From contig VGHE01000007.1 of NCBI GenBank assembly GCA_016868315.1, positions 62,001 to 126,000 on the forward strand: 64,000 nucleotides of DNA, written 5' to 3'. Both the position numbers and the translations under genes were made by a program. The DNA comes from Betaproteobacteria bacterium. GTDB taxonomy: Bacteria > Bdellovibrionota_B > Oligoflexia > Silvanigrellales > Silvanigrellaceae. Of this stretch, positions 26,186 through 34,928 are shown in pieces. The notes beneath the pieces were generated by a model. That model was not told the origin of the DNA. It did not search any database and worked only from the letters and a program-made list of their open reading frames with translations. How positions within the stretch are numbered: the first letter of the stretch is position 1; each line of letters starts with the position of its first letter.

Positions 26186-26219
26186 CACCTGGGCTTGCTA
26201 TAGTCTCCCACCTGGGGTG
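26186..26219 (+). promoter_or_regulatory. Possible operator/promoter of the mmsA-urc operon
   Basis: A TATAGT hexamer (26199-26204, a candidate -10) is flanked by two direct copies of CACCTGGG (26186-26193 and 26209-26216), the second inside a CACC-TGG-GGTG palindrome. No -35 match stands at the right distance, which fits a regulated promoter. Weak, inference only. Confidence 0.3.
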
Positions 26220-26259
26220 AAGTACGCCTATCCCATTAAAATGGAAGGACGAGATCTTC

Positions 26260-27771
26260 ATGGCAGACCTAAATATCAGGGGTGCAGCGCGAAATTGCAG
26301 AAATCTTTCAGCAGGTGACTGGCACGATGACGCGCATCTGCCGCGTCGTGATGTTGTCAGCCCGCACAATGGAAAGGTGATTGGTCAGGTGCCACTTTCT
26401 GGGGTTCAGGAGGTTGCACGAACCGTCGAGGCTGCGGCTTTGGCTTGGCCTCGATGGGCTCAGACCCCCATACGTACGCGAGCCGAGATTCTGGCTCGCT
26501 TTAAGTCACTCATGCAGCAAAATCTGTCTCTTCTTGCAGATTCGGTGTCGGCAGAGTCGGGTAAAACCCGGGTTGAGGCTGAGGCCGGATTGCAGAAAGG
26601 AATGGAGATTATCGACTTTGCAGTCAGTTCTCCGAATCTTGATTTGTGGGATTCGGCCGAGGTCAGCATCGGTGTGCAGTGTCAGTTCCGCAGAGAGTCC
26701 TTGGGTGTGGTTGCAGGTATTACACCCTTCAACTTCCCCGCCATGGTGCCCCTTTGGATGATTCCTTTGGCACTCATTGTGGGCAACGCCTTCATTTTGA
26801 AACCCTCTGAGAAGGTTCCATTGACCTCGCAGTTGTTGGCGCAACTTCTCATGGAGTCCGGCCTACCACGGGGTGTGTTTTCGATTGTGAACGGAGGAGC
26901 GGAGGTTGTCGATGCTTTGCTTGTTCACCCCGAGGTCAAAGCGATTGGCTTTGTTGGGTCAACTGCAGTTGCCTCGCACGTCTATCGGACTGGAACAGCG
27001 CATCACAAGCGTGTTCTTGCCTTAGGTGGAGCCAAGAATCACATCATTGTGACTCCCGACTGTGATCCGAACCTGACTGCCAAAGGCATACTCTCTTCCT
27101 TTACGGGCTGTGCCGGGCAGCGCTGCATGGCTGCGAGTGTTCTTTTGGCTGTGGGTGATGTTGATCACGTGATTCAAAAAGTTGTTGAATTGGCAAAGGG
27201 GCAGTGCCTTGGACGCGATATGGGAGCCATCATTGATGATGCTGCTCTCAAAAGAATCGAGCGGGCAATCACCCAGGCGGAGTCCGAGGGTGCGAAAATT
27301 CTGCTCGACGGACGTGGTCAAAAGGCGAGTCTGGCGGAATCTGAACGAGGATTCTGGGTCGGACCAACGATAATTGATCATGCTCGTCCGGAGATGGAAT
27401 GTGCGCAGATGGAAATCTTTGGTCCTGTGCTGACCATCATCCGTGCCTCGCGTCTCGACGAAGCTGTCGGCATTTCTAATGCATCTCCTTACGGCAACGC
27501 TGCTGCTGTGTTCACAACTCGCGGCGACGTTGCACACTATGTAGCGAGCAATGCCAATGCGGGAATGATAGGTATCAACATCGGTGTTCCGGTTCCACGC
27601 GAGCCATTTTCGTTTGGTGGAACGAAGCAGTCACGCTTTGGGCATGGGGATATCACCGGCCGCAGCGGATTGGATTTCTGGTCTGACTTCAAGAAGATCA
27701 CAACCACCTGGCCTGCGCTACAGAGCAATTCAAGTGTTCAGGTTGGCCAGTTCCTTCTTCATACAACTTAA
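26260..27771 (+). CDS. mmsA: Methylmalonate/malonate semialdehyde dehydrogenase, CoA-acylating
   Basis: A 503-residue aldehyde dehydrogenase of the CoA-acylating MmsA/IolA type. It has GITPFNFPAMVPLWM, the VGSTAVASHVY nucleotide-binding loop, LALGGAKNHI and the catalytic cysteine in GCAGQRCMA (C289). The usual general-base glutamate is replaced by Asn in GGAKN, characteristic of this subfamily. It converts methylmalonate or malonate semialdehyde to propionyl- or acetyl-CoA with NAD. A GGAAGGA element precedes the start. It heads an operon with uracil-catabolism genes; malonate semialdehyde, an expected end point of that pathway (reduced to 3-hydroxypropionate in yeast), would be its substrate. 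That link is inference. Confidence 0.92.
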   Translation: MADLNIRGAARNCRNLSAGDWHDDAHLPRRDVVSPHNGKVIGQVPLSGVQEVARTVEAAALAWPRWAQTPIRTRAEILARFKSLMQQNLSLLADSVSAESGKTRVEAEAGLQKGMEIIDFAVSSPNLDLWDSAEVSIGVQCQFRRESLGVVAGITPFNFPAMVPLWMIPLALIVGNAFILKPSEKVPLTSQLLAQLLMESGLPRGVFSIVNGGAEVVDALLVHPEVKAIGFVGSTAVASHVYRTGTAHHKRVLALGGAKNHIIVTPDCDPNLTAKGILSSFTGCAGQRCMAASVLLAVGDVDHVIQKVVELAKGQCLGRDMGAIIDDAALKRIERAITQAESEGAKILLDGRGQKASLAESERGFWVGPTIIDHARPEMECAQMEIFGPVLTIIRASRLDEAVGISNASPYGNAAAVFTTRGDVAHYVASNANAGMIGINIGVPVPREPFSFGGTKQSRFGHGDITGRSGLDFWSDFKKITTTWPALQSNSSVQVGQFLLHTT

Positions 27772-27793
27772 AACACATCGAGGGTAATCATAC

Positions 27794-29044
27794 GTGACCA
27801 CGCAAAAAACGGGTGTCCATCACATTGTCTTGACCTCGCATCCGAATCACTTCGGTCCTAAACCGTTGAGCATCAACTGGGGAGAACGTGATTCGCTTAA
27901 ACGCGGGCCGGTGATCGCAACAGTTGCAAATCAGGCTCATCGCAATGCCATTGGGACTCACTCGGGCTCGTACGCAATCTATCGTGCGCTTGCAATTGCT
28001 ACTGGGTCGTTGCAGTCCATGCATAAACCAGACCTCACAAACACTGCTCCTGCAGTTTCAATTGGTCCACACGAAAGCTGGTACAATCCTGATAAAATCG
28101 TGTCGATTGACCCTTGGGGTGCGCTCGTTGCGGAAACTTACAAAGAGTATCTGGGGCAGGGCTATGACATTCGTCCGACCATCGCAGTGACCAAAGCGCA
28201 TATTCACATGCCCGAAATTCAAGAGGCTGTGATGCGCGGTCGGGTCAAACCTGATGGGCAGATTGTCACTCCTGAGGGCATATGCTCCGTTGTCAAAGCA
28301 GCGATTGAGCCTGTTTGGTATTTGCCGGGTGTGGCAAAGCGATGCGGCATTGATGAGGGTGTGTTGAGACGCACTTTGTTTGAGCAAACGGGTGGAATGT
28401 ACCCAGAGCTTATCACCCGCTCCGACTTCTCAGTCTTTCTTCCGCCTATCGGCGGATACAGTCTTTATATTTTTGGCGATCTCAGCGCTATTGACGATCC
28501 GAGCAAACCCATTGCTGTGCGCATTCATGATGAGTGCAATGGCTCTGACGTGTTCGGATCCGATATTTGTACGTGCCGCCCTTATTTGACACATGGCATT
28601 GAGGTCTGTGCCCAGACAGCTCAGGAAGGTGGACTCGGGATTATTGTTTACTGCCGCAAAGAAGGGCGTGCTTTGGGGGAAGTCACAAAGTTCCTCGTTT
28701 ATAATGCGCGCAAACGCCAAGAGGGCGGTGACCGTGCTGATCAGTACTTCGCTCGAACGGAGTGCGTGGCTGGTGTGCAGGATATGCGCTTCCAGGAATT
28801 GATGCCTGATGTACTGCACTGGTTGGGGGTCAAGCGGATCGATAAATTGGTTTCGATGAGCAACATGAAATACAACGCCATTGTCAACTCGGGCATCGTT
28901 GTTCACGATAGGTTCGAAATTCCCGAAGGGCTCATACCGGCAGATGCGCAGGTCGAAATGGATGCCAAGAAAGCAGCTGGTTATTTCACAGATCAAGTTC
29001 CGGATTCGGAGGAGCTCAAGAAGAAGAAGGGGCGCGAACTGTGA
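27794..29044 (+). CDS. URC1-like GTP-cyclohydrolase-II-family protein (uracil catabolism)
   Basis: A 416-residue protein of the RibA/GTP cyclohydrolase II superfamily, but of the long URC1 type known from the second uracil-degradation pathway of yeasts and some bacteria. The zinc site is kept (C248, C259, C261 in HDECNGSDVFGSDICTC), while the usual 'EGRGIG' is changed to KEGRALG. An N-terminal ~200-residue region with THSGSYAIYRAL is specific to this branch. URC1 is required for opening the uracil ring; the exact reaction is not settled. GTG start. The 3' end overlaps the DUF1688 gene, and upp follows. Confidence 0.9.
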   Translation: MTTQKTGVHHIVLTSHPNHFGPKPLSINWGERDSLKRGPVIATVANQAHRNAIGTHSGSYAIYRALAIATGSLQSMHKPDLTNTAPAVSIGPHESWYNPDKIVSIDPWGALVAETYKEYLGQGYDIRPTIAVTKAHIHMPEIQEAVMRGRVKPDGQIVTPEGICSVVKAAIEPVWYLPGVAKRCGIDEGVLRRTLFEQTGGMYPELITRSDFSVFLPPIGGYSLYIFGDLSAIDDPSKPIAVRIHDECNGSDVFGSDICTCRPYLTHGIEVCAQTAQEGGLGIIVYCRKEGRALGEVTKFLVYNARKRQEGGDRADQYFARTECVAGVQDMRFQELMPDVLHWLGVKRIDKLVSMSNMKYNAIVNSGIVVHDRFEIPEGLIPADAQVEMDAKKAAGYFTDQVPDSEELKKKKGREL

Positions 29045-30291
29045 ACGTATCAGACCCAAAGGCTGTGGTTGCTTATCTGAGAAAACTCTCAACCATTCGG
29101 GAGCGCTGCAGCCGACTCTACGACCTTGCAAGAAGCAACGCTCTTGCGCACTTTACTCTCGATGAAAGCAAACTCGATAGCGTAGTTGCTTTTGTTGAAA
29201 ATTTGATTCGTCAGGACTATCCCACGCTTGATATTCCTTTTCACAGCCGCTGGCGCCATTTTGGTGCAGGCGGGATTGAGCGCCATCTTCAACTGCAGCA
29301 GCATTGGCATGATTGCGAATCACTTGAAGTGGCGCGGCGACACATCGATTTGGTTGTTGTGAGCGTTCTTCTCGATGCTGGTGCCGGACCAGACTGGGCT
29401 TTCTATGAGTCGCAATCCGGCGAAAAATTCTCACGTTCAGAAGGGCTTGGTGTTGCGAGTTTCTGGATGTTTGCTCAGGGTTCTTTTTCCTCAGAGTCTT
29501 CTCATCCGCATCAGGTCGATGCGGCGGGTCTGGCGCGACTGAAATTAGAACATGTTGAGCAAGGATTTCAGATCACACAGGCAAATCCACTGGTCGGTTT
29601 GCAAGGTCGAGTCGAATTATTGCAACGCCTCGGACAAGCTCTGCTCAACAAGCCGGAGTTTTTTGAGCGCAATGGTACCTTTCGTCCCGGCAACATGATC
29701 GATGCCCTTGCGCGGCATCAGGGTGCAGACAAAACTGTTCCTCTGGTTGAGCTCTGGAAGATTGTGATTGAGGGCTTCAATGAGGTTTGGCCAACGGCCG
29801 GGCGCTTGCATTGGGGGGATTTTTGTTTGGGTGATGTCTGGCATCACTCGGCTTTGGGGGGGAGCACTGATTCCGTTGCCTACATTCCCTTTCACAAGCT
29901 TTCGCAGTGGTTGACCTATTCACTCCTGGAACCACTCGCTTGCTCTGGTTTCACAGTCTCAGGTCTCTCGGCTCTCACCGGTCTGCCCGAATACCGCAAC
30001 GGTGGTCTGTTTCTTGATTTCGGGGTTCTCACACCACGGCAACCTGAGATACTCTCTCAACCCATGCCCGTGAATTCGGAATGGATTGTCGAATGGCGTG
30101 CACTCACTGTGATGCTCCTGGATCAGGTTGCCGAACGGCTGCGTCTCAAAATGGGCAAGTCTGAAGCTGAATTCCCACTTGCGAAGGTGCTCGAAGGAGG
30201 GACGTGGAAAGCTGGTCGCAGAATTGCGGCTCAGAGACGTCCAGGTGGATTGCCTCCCGTTCAGGTCATCAGCGATGGTACAGTTTTCTGA
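29041..30291 (+). CDS. URC4-like DUF1688 protein (uracil catabolism)
   Basis: A 416-residue protein of family DUF1688, the URC4/urg3 group, which accompanies URC1 in uracil degradation. Typical stretches are an early RWRHFGAGGIERH, a VVSVLLDAGAGPDWAFYE motif and the late LTGLPEYRNGGLFLDFGVL. It overlaps the URC1-like stop (ATGA), so the two are co-translated. The reaction is not established by the family alone. I recognise the family from the motif order and neighbours. No odd truncation is seen. Confidence 0.88.
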   Translation: MNVSDPKAVVAYLRKLSTIRERCSRLYDLARSNALAHFTLDESKLDSVVAFVENLIRQDYPTLDIPFHSRWRHFGAGGIERHLQLQQHWHDCESLEVARRHIDLVVVSVLLDAGAGPDWAFYESQSGEKFSRSEGLGVASFWMFAQGSFSSESSHPHQVDAAGLARLKLEHVEQGFQITQANPLVGLQGRVELLQRLGQALLNKPEFFERNGTFRPGNMIDALARHQGADKTVPLVELWKIVIEGFNEVWPTAGRLHWGDFCLGDVWHHSALGGSTDSVAYIPFHKLSQWLTYSLLEPLACSGFTVSGLSALTGLPEYRNGGLFLDFGVLTPRQPEILSQPMPVNSEWIVEWRALTVMLLDQVAERLRLKMGKSEAEFPLAKVLEGGTWKAGRRIAAQRRPGGLPPVQVISDGTVF

Positions 30292-30303
30292 AAAGGACGT
30301 TTT

Positions 30304-30948
30304 ATGACTTCTAAAAGCTTCTCGAATACACATTTGATTGAGCATCCCCTGATTCAGCACAAACTAACCATCATGCGCAAAGTAGAAACAAGCACTCACA
30401 AGTTTCGTGGCCTTCTTTCAGAAATCAGTATGCTGCTTGCTTATGAAGTGACCCGCGACATGCCTATGACTCTCACGGAGATTCAGACTCCTGTTTCGGG
30501 CATGAAGGCTCCGATGCTTGAAGGCAAGAAAACTGTTCTTGTGTCTATTTTGCGTGCAGGTCAGGGTATCGTAGATGGCATGCTGCGCATCTTACCCTCG
30601 GCACGGGTGGGACACATTGGGCTCTACCGTGAACCCAAAACTCATGTCGTGGTGGAATACTATTTCAAAGTTCCACGCGACATTTCCGAGCGGGATGTGA
30701 TTCTTGTTGACCCGATGTTGGCGACTGGAAATTCAGCTGTTGCTGCAGTGCACCGGCTCAAGCAGACGAGCCCACGCACTATCAAATTTGTGTGTTTGCT
30801 GGCTGCTCCTGAGGGTCTCCAGAAAATGCAAGAAGAACATCCCGATGTGCCGATTTATACTGCGGCTATCGATGAACGTCTTGATGAGCACGGGTATATT
30901 GTTCCCGGTCTTGGTGATGCAGGAGATCGTTTGTTCGGTACGAAATAG
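30304..30948 (+). CDS. upp: Uracil phosphoribosyltransferase
   Basis: A 214-residue enzyme that makes UMP from uracil and PRPP. The PRPP-binding loop [11 protein letters not shown] and the uracil-site end [15 protein letters not shown] are visible, with an [13 protein letters not shown] stretch as in E. coli Upp. AAGGA stands seven bases from the ATG. The URC pathway needs a uracil phosphoribosyltransferase (URC6), so the place in this operon supports catabolism as well as salvage. It is 12 bases after DUF1688. Confidence 0.95.
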   Translation: MTSKSFSNTHLIEHPLIQHKLTIMRKVETSTHKFRGLLSEISMLLAYEVTRDMPMTLTEIQTPVSGMKAPMLEGKKTVLVSILRAGQGIVDGMLRILPSARVGHIGLYREPKTHVVVEYYFKVPRDISERDVILVDPMLATGNSAVAAVHRLKQTSPRTIKFVCLLAAPEGLQKMQEEHPDVPIYTAAIDERLDEHGYIVPGLGDAGDRLFGTK

Positions 30949-30979
30949 TTTGTCATCTGATTTCGTTCGGAGTTCATCA

Positions 30980-31626
30980 ATGTCTTTGGCCGCTGCGTTG
31001 CATCCAGTTGTTGTTGGGGTTTCCGGTGGATCCGGAAGTGGAAAAACGACTTTCTGTCGGGAACTCGTTGCCGCTCGGGGGGAAGCAAAAGTCCTACATC
31101 TCAAGCAGGACAACTATTATCGTGACCTCAGTCATATGACTCCTGTTGAAAGAGACGCAGTCAACTTCGACCATCCGCAGGCTCTTGAGTTCGAGCTCTT
31201 GAGTTCGAGCTCTTGAGTGCACGTCTTAAGCAGTTGTTGGCAGGCCAAGTGGTCGATGTGCCCGTTTATGATTTCGTCTCGCACACACGCCAGTCCCACT
31301 CGCTTCGCTTGGCTCCACGTCCTGTCGTCTTGATTGAGGGAATTCTTATTTTCTCTCAACCGGGTATTTTCGAGCGGCTCAACTATAGTTTCTACGTCGA
31401 TGCCTGTCAGGATGTTCGTTTGGAGCGACGGATTCGTCGTGATGTTGCTGAGCGCGGGCGTTCCCCCGAGAGTGTGCGCATGCAGTTTTTTTCTACAGTT
31501 GCACCCATGCACGACCTTTTCGTTGAGCCTTCGAAAGAAAAGGCGAAGGTTGTGATCTCGGGAGAGTCTCCTTTTCAAGAAACGATCGACGATTTGGTGC
31601 TTAAACTTTCGCAATTCAAGTCTTGA
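30980..31626 (+). pseudogene. udk: Uridine kinase, frameshifted by a 14-bp tandem duplication
   Basis: Uridine kinase (phosphorylates uridine/cytidine with GTP/ATP) split into two frames. The first frame begins at the ATG at 30980 (GGAG eight bases upstream) with Walker A GGSGSGKTTF, LKQDNYYRD and NFDHPQALEFELLS, then runs into a TGA at 31214. The second frame continues normally from SARLKQLLAGQVVDVPVYDFVSHTR to the end. The cause is a repeated 14-mer. Removing one copy restores a 210-residue protein of the usual length. As read, the gene gives a 78-residue product that is not a working kinase. It may be a recent mutation, a switchable tract or an assembly error. It follows upp in the same operon. 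Confidence 0.9.
31181..31218 (+). repeat. 14-bp tandem repeat disrupting udk
   Basis: GCTCTTGAGTTCGA occurs at 31181-31194 and 31195-31208, then its first ten bases again at 31209-31218 (2.7 copies). Fourteen is not a multiple of three, so each copy shifts the frame by two. Confidence 0.95.
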
Positions 31627-31629
31627 ATT

Positions 31630-33249
31630 TTACAGGCAGCCCGAAGCGCGATCTGCGAGCAGGGCATCATTTGCATTGATGCGTGTGTCTGTAGCGCCGC
31701 CAGCTGCAACGCGTGCTGTATTGGCTGTGCCTCGCCCTGAGCGCACAACCTCCTGTTCCTCGCTCCCAGCATCGGGGAGCGCCAGGATGGCGGATCCACC
31801 CGAAGTTGGATTTCCATCAACTGTGTTCAACACCAGTAGCGGAATTACACCCGATAAAGTCAGCATCGCACCGCTGTCCGTGGGGCCAAAGTTCACTTTT
31901 GCGCCGTTCTTGGCTAGGTAAAATCTCAACACACCTGCTGCGCGCACACCTTTGCTGGGGAGTGGATTTGAACCGCTGAGCAGAGCACTTGAGTCTATCA
32001 AGCCAAAGCCAACGCTCTCCGCGTTTCCGGAGCCAAGACCCAGCACAGGATTTGCTGCAATGCTGAACTGCTTTGGTAAAGCCATGATCTTGTCGTCTTT
32101 AGTTGGAAACATCGCACGCAGCGCGGTGATTTTTTGGTTCATAAACGCATAGTAAACATCGCTTGCTTTGAACATGTACAAGTCTTTGAGCAGGTAATTC
32201 GAGTTTGTTTTGGGTTGAACCCGGACAAAAGGCGTATCTAAACCAAAACCGAGATCCTGAGCGTGGTCGAGAGCATTCTTGCGTTTACCATCCGTGTCTG
32301 TTTCCACGAGATGCTTTTTAATGACATTCAAAAAGCCTTCACGAACCGCGCAAATAGATTGTTCCGGAGAGTCTTTGGCAAGATATTTTCCGCACACTTC
32401 TTTATTTAAAAATGCTGGAATTTCAACGTAGCTCAGCAATCTCCAACCACCAATTTGACCCGCAATTCTCCTGCTCCATGAATCATATTCTCGGGCTATC
32501 GATGGATAACTCGAAAGCAGCTGACTGTGGTTGCGCTTCTTTGCTTCCAGAAGGCGACGAACAGAGTTGAACTTCGCGCTGCCAACGTCGCTTGCTTTCA
32601 ATTCGAAAATGCGCACGGTCGTATCTAGGGCAGACCAACACGCTTCTTGGCTGCCAGCGACATTGAGCTTATCCTCTGCTGATGAAATACAGACGTTGCG
32701 TCGGTATTCATCGCTGCTGCCTGTTCGTTCGTTTTCTTCGATTGACTTGCTCGGATCGAGGGATTCAATTCCACGGTCGGCATAGAGTTGTATCTTGGTC
32801 GCGCGCTCTGCCATTGCAATTGCATCTGCAGAGCCCAGGGCACGCACCTCGCTCAAAAAGGCGCTGCGGCGTGTGAAGAAATCGTCGTTGACCTTAAGAT
32901 TCTTCAGATACCCTGGAGCGACCCGCTCAGATGCAGGAACGTGCAGTGAAATGCTCAATGCGGGAGTGTCGAGTTTGTCTTCTGCAAAGCAGTGCTGCGC
33001 AGAGTATGCGTTAAGCGTGAGTGAGGTGTCGGAAGAGTTCAGCAGCATGAAAGTTGCTGTGCAGGAGCGGCTTCCGACGTTTACAAAACCACCCGCTGGA
33101 ACCACTGGGGTTGCTTTCACCAACGCGCTCGCATCGTCCACGGTGGCTTGCGCAGCCGAACACCCGCCGGTCATTTTGCCACTAGCACGGCACGCGCTCA
33201 GGTAAGCAACTGAAAAAACAGCAAAAATATAAATTAATTCGCATCTCAT
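31630..33249 (-). CDS. Lipoprotein with diverged trypsin-like features
   Basis: About 539 residues, signal peptide and lipobox LSAC near residue 17 (start ATG at 33249; a TTG three codons upstream is possible). The start of the mature region has a Cys-containing strand followed by SAQHCF, resembling the 'TAAHC' histidine region of S1 proteases, and residues near 455 read GPTDSGAML, resembling 'GDSGGPL'. Between lie ~350 residues without known motifs, far more than a normal protease. It may be a large-insert or inactive trypsin relative; the match is weak. It converges on the udk pseudogene with three bases between. Confidence 0.6.
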   Translation of the reverse strand: MRCELIYIFAVFSVAYLSACRASGKMTGGCSAAQATVDDASALVKATPVVPAGGFVNVGSRSCTATFMLLNSSDTSLTLNAYSAQHCFAEDKLDTPALSISLHVPASERVAPGYLKNLKVNDDFFTRRSAFLSEVRALGSADAIAMAERATKIQLYADRGIESLDPSKSIEENERTGSSDEYRRNVCISSAEDKLNVAGSQEACWSALDTTVRIFELKASDVGSAKFNSVRRLLEAKKRNHSQLLSSYPSIAREYDSWSRRIAGQIGGWRLLSYVEIPAFLNKEVCGKYLAKDSPEQSICAVREGFLNVIKKHLVETDTDGKRKNALDHAQDLGFGLDTPFVRVQPKTNSNYLLKDLYMFKASDVYYAFMNQKITALRAMFPTKDDKIMALPKQFSIAANPVLGLGSGNAESVGFGLIDSSALLSGSNPLPSKGVRAAGVLRFYLAKNGAKVNFGPTDSGAMLTLSGVIPLLVLNTVDGNPTSGGSAILALPDAGSEEQEVVRSGRGTANTARVAAGGATDTRINANDALLADRASGCL

Positions 33250-33294
33250 GCTATACAATCGGCAATTCAGACAAAATTCTTAAGGAGGAGGAAG

Positions 33295-33368
33295 TGGCTG
33301 GGGAACTAGGACTCGAACCTAGACTAACGGAGTCAGAATCCGTCGTCCTGCCATTAGACGATTCCCCA
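33295..33368 (-). tRNA. tRNA-Gln (anticodon CTG)
   Basis: A full cloverleaf on the minus strand: acceptor TGGGGAA pairing with TTCCCCA, D-arm GTCT/GGAC, anticodon stem ACGGA/TCCGT with loop TTCTGAC (anticodon CTG), four-base variable loop, T-arm CTAGG-TTCGAGT-CCTAG, and an encoded CCA end. 71 bases plus CCA, reading codon CAG. Confidence 0.96.
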
Positions 33369-33432
33369 AATGGCGCCAGAGATGGGATAACTTAGCCACA
33401 GGGGCTTGGCAAGAGGGAGGGGCGCGGTAAGC

Positions 33433-34860
33433 CTATTTGAGACCGACCCGATCGAGGAGTTGATTCAGGCGTTCCGTGGCTTCTCTGCGTGCAGCTTTGT
33501 ACTCACTTGAATTGACCACACTGCGCCTCACGTCTCCAACAAGTCCTCGCCATTTTCCGAGGGTCATAATGCCCTTTAGAGCAGGCTGGATGTCGGCATA
33601 GATCAACGAATGCAAGGGAGATTGTCCAGGCCAAAAAACGGGATCATCCCAATTCCAAACCAGAAGGTTTGCGAAGCTGCCCCCACTCAGCCCCGTGACC
33701 CTCGGGTGTGTTGTTTTTCTTTTTGCATTTCCCAGAAACAGCACGTTGAGCAGCGTTTGCTCCGTTGGGTTCATCAGAGGCTCACGCAGAATTGATTGGC
33801 GCAGTGCAGACATGCCTTGCGCTTGAATTGCACTCGCAGAGCGCCGGAATTCGTTATACTCCGGTGAGAGTCCAAGAGAGTTCATGGGCCAAGTAGCCAT
33901 CGTGCGCATCTCGGCCTGCACCCGCAGTGAATCATTACTCGCTGCGCAGTCGGTACCGACACTCCAGTTGAGATCCGCACGCCACCAGTCGCTGAACGCT
34001 GCCGGAAAATGAAAAATCATTTGCGAATGCGGACAGGCCACTAGCCGCACCGAATCGGTTTGGCAATACGAGAAATCTTTCTGGCTCGCATAGATCATAT
34101 GCACAAGTAGCTTATCAGAGGAGCAGTCTAGAGCACCCACGCGGCGCAGAAAGTCTACCGGTGTGCACCCGTATTGAGCCTGGCTCCGTTGGAACTCTTC
34201 GGGCGACTGAGCGACATGGCAGTGAATCGGCAAATTGAGTTTCTCGCTCAGGTCAATCAATTTGCGCCACAGGTCTTCGCTTACAGTGTCAGTGGCATGT
34301 GGTCCGAGAGCAGCATCAATGCCAAGTTGCTTGTGGTAGGCGCTGCCATTGAGAGCTTGAGTGAAGGTCAAGCCAGCTTCCCAATCCTCCTTCCCTGGCC
34401 CTGAAAGATCCTGCAAAGTCGCAGCCACTGTTCCTGTGAGTCCGACCTGCACCATAGAGTCAGCCACGGCATCAGCATGGTAGTAGTGATCCCAGACGTA
34501 GGTCGTACCCGAGAGGAGGCACTCGTATGCGCCCATGCGCGTAAATGCGCTCACGTCGGCAGCTGTGATCTTTTCTTCCATTTTAAAGAATAAATCTTCG
34601 ACCAGATTTCCACTCAGCTGCTGTGCAGCAATCCCACCACGCATGAAGTTCAATGCAAGGTGTGTGTGCGAGTCTACAAAACCTGGAGTGACCAGATCAT
34701 CCCCGAACCAGTGTGAGGTTGCGGTGATTTGCTCTGCATTAGGATAGGTTTTGATTGATTTGATTTGCGTTCCGTCGATGTGAAGGACGGCAGGTTCAAC
34801 AGTCCAACCTTTTTCGGGACTGTGGAGCAGGACTCTCTTTGAACCGACGGTGACAGGCAT
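33433..34860 (-). CDS. Amidohydrolase/deaminase (TRZ/ATZ-type)
   Basis: A 475-residue metal-dependent hydrolase. Metal ligands are in VDSHTHLAL (HxH), LPIHCHVAQS, LLVHMIYAS and TDCAASND (late aspartate). These mark the chlorohydrolase/guanine-deaminase-type branch that removes amino or chloro groups from purines, triazines or related rings. Substrate unknown. It lies upstream of a tRNA on the same strand and is divergent from a lipoprotein gene with about 68 bases between. A role with the uracil operon is conceivable but not supported by linkage. Confidence 0.88.
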   Translation of the reverse strand: MPVTVGSKRVLLHSPEKGWTVEPAVLHIDGTQIKSIKTYPNAEQITATSHWFGDDLVTPGFVDSHTHLALNFMRGGIAAQQLSGNLVEDLFFKMEEKITAADVSAFTRMGAYECLLSGTTYVWDHYYHADAVADSMVQVGLTGTVAATLQDLSGPGKEDWEAGLTFTQALNGSAYHKQLGIDAALGPHATDTVSEDLWRKLIDLSEKLNLPIHCHVAQSPEEFQRSQAQYGCTPVDFLRRVGALDCSSDKLLVHMIYASQKDFSYCQTDSVRLVACPHSQMIFHFPAAFSDWWRADLNWSVGTDCAASNDSLRVQAEMRTMATWPMNSLGLSPEYNEFRRSASAIQAQGMSALRQSILREPLMNPTEQTLLNVLFLGNAKRKTTHPRVTGLSGGSFANLLVWNWDDPVFWPGQSPLHSLIYADIQPALKGIMTLGKWRGLVGDVRRSVVNSSEYKAARREATERLNQLLDRVGLK

Positions 34861-34928
34861 GGTTTAATATCTCCAATCTCTGCTGTACACTGATAGTCGC
34901 GTGAATTGGAGCCGAGGAGAAGAGATTT

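Noticed and set aside
31214-31216. Programmed frameshift or stop read-through in udk
   Set aside because: There is no slippery heptamer or following pseudoknot that I can see; a simple tandem duplication accounts for the shift.
31213-31626. The second udk frame as an independent small gene
   Set aside because: It lacks its own ribosome site and starts in the middle of the kinase fold; the 14-bp repeat explains the split.
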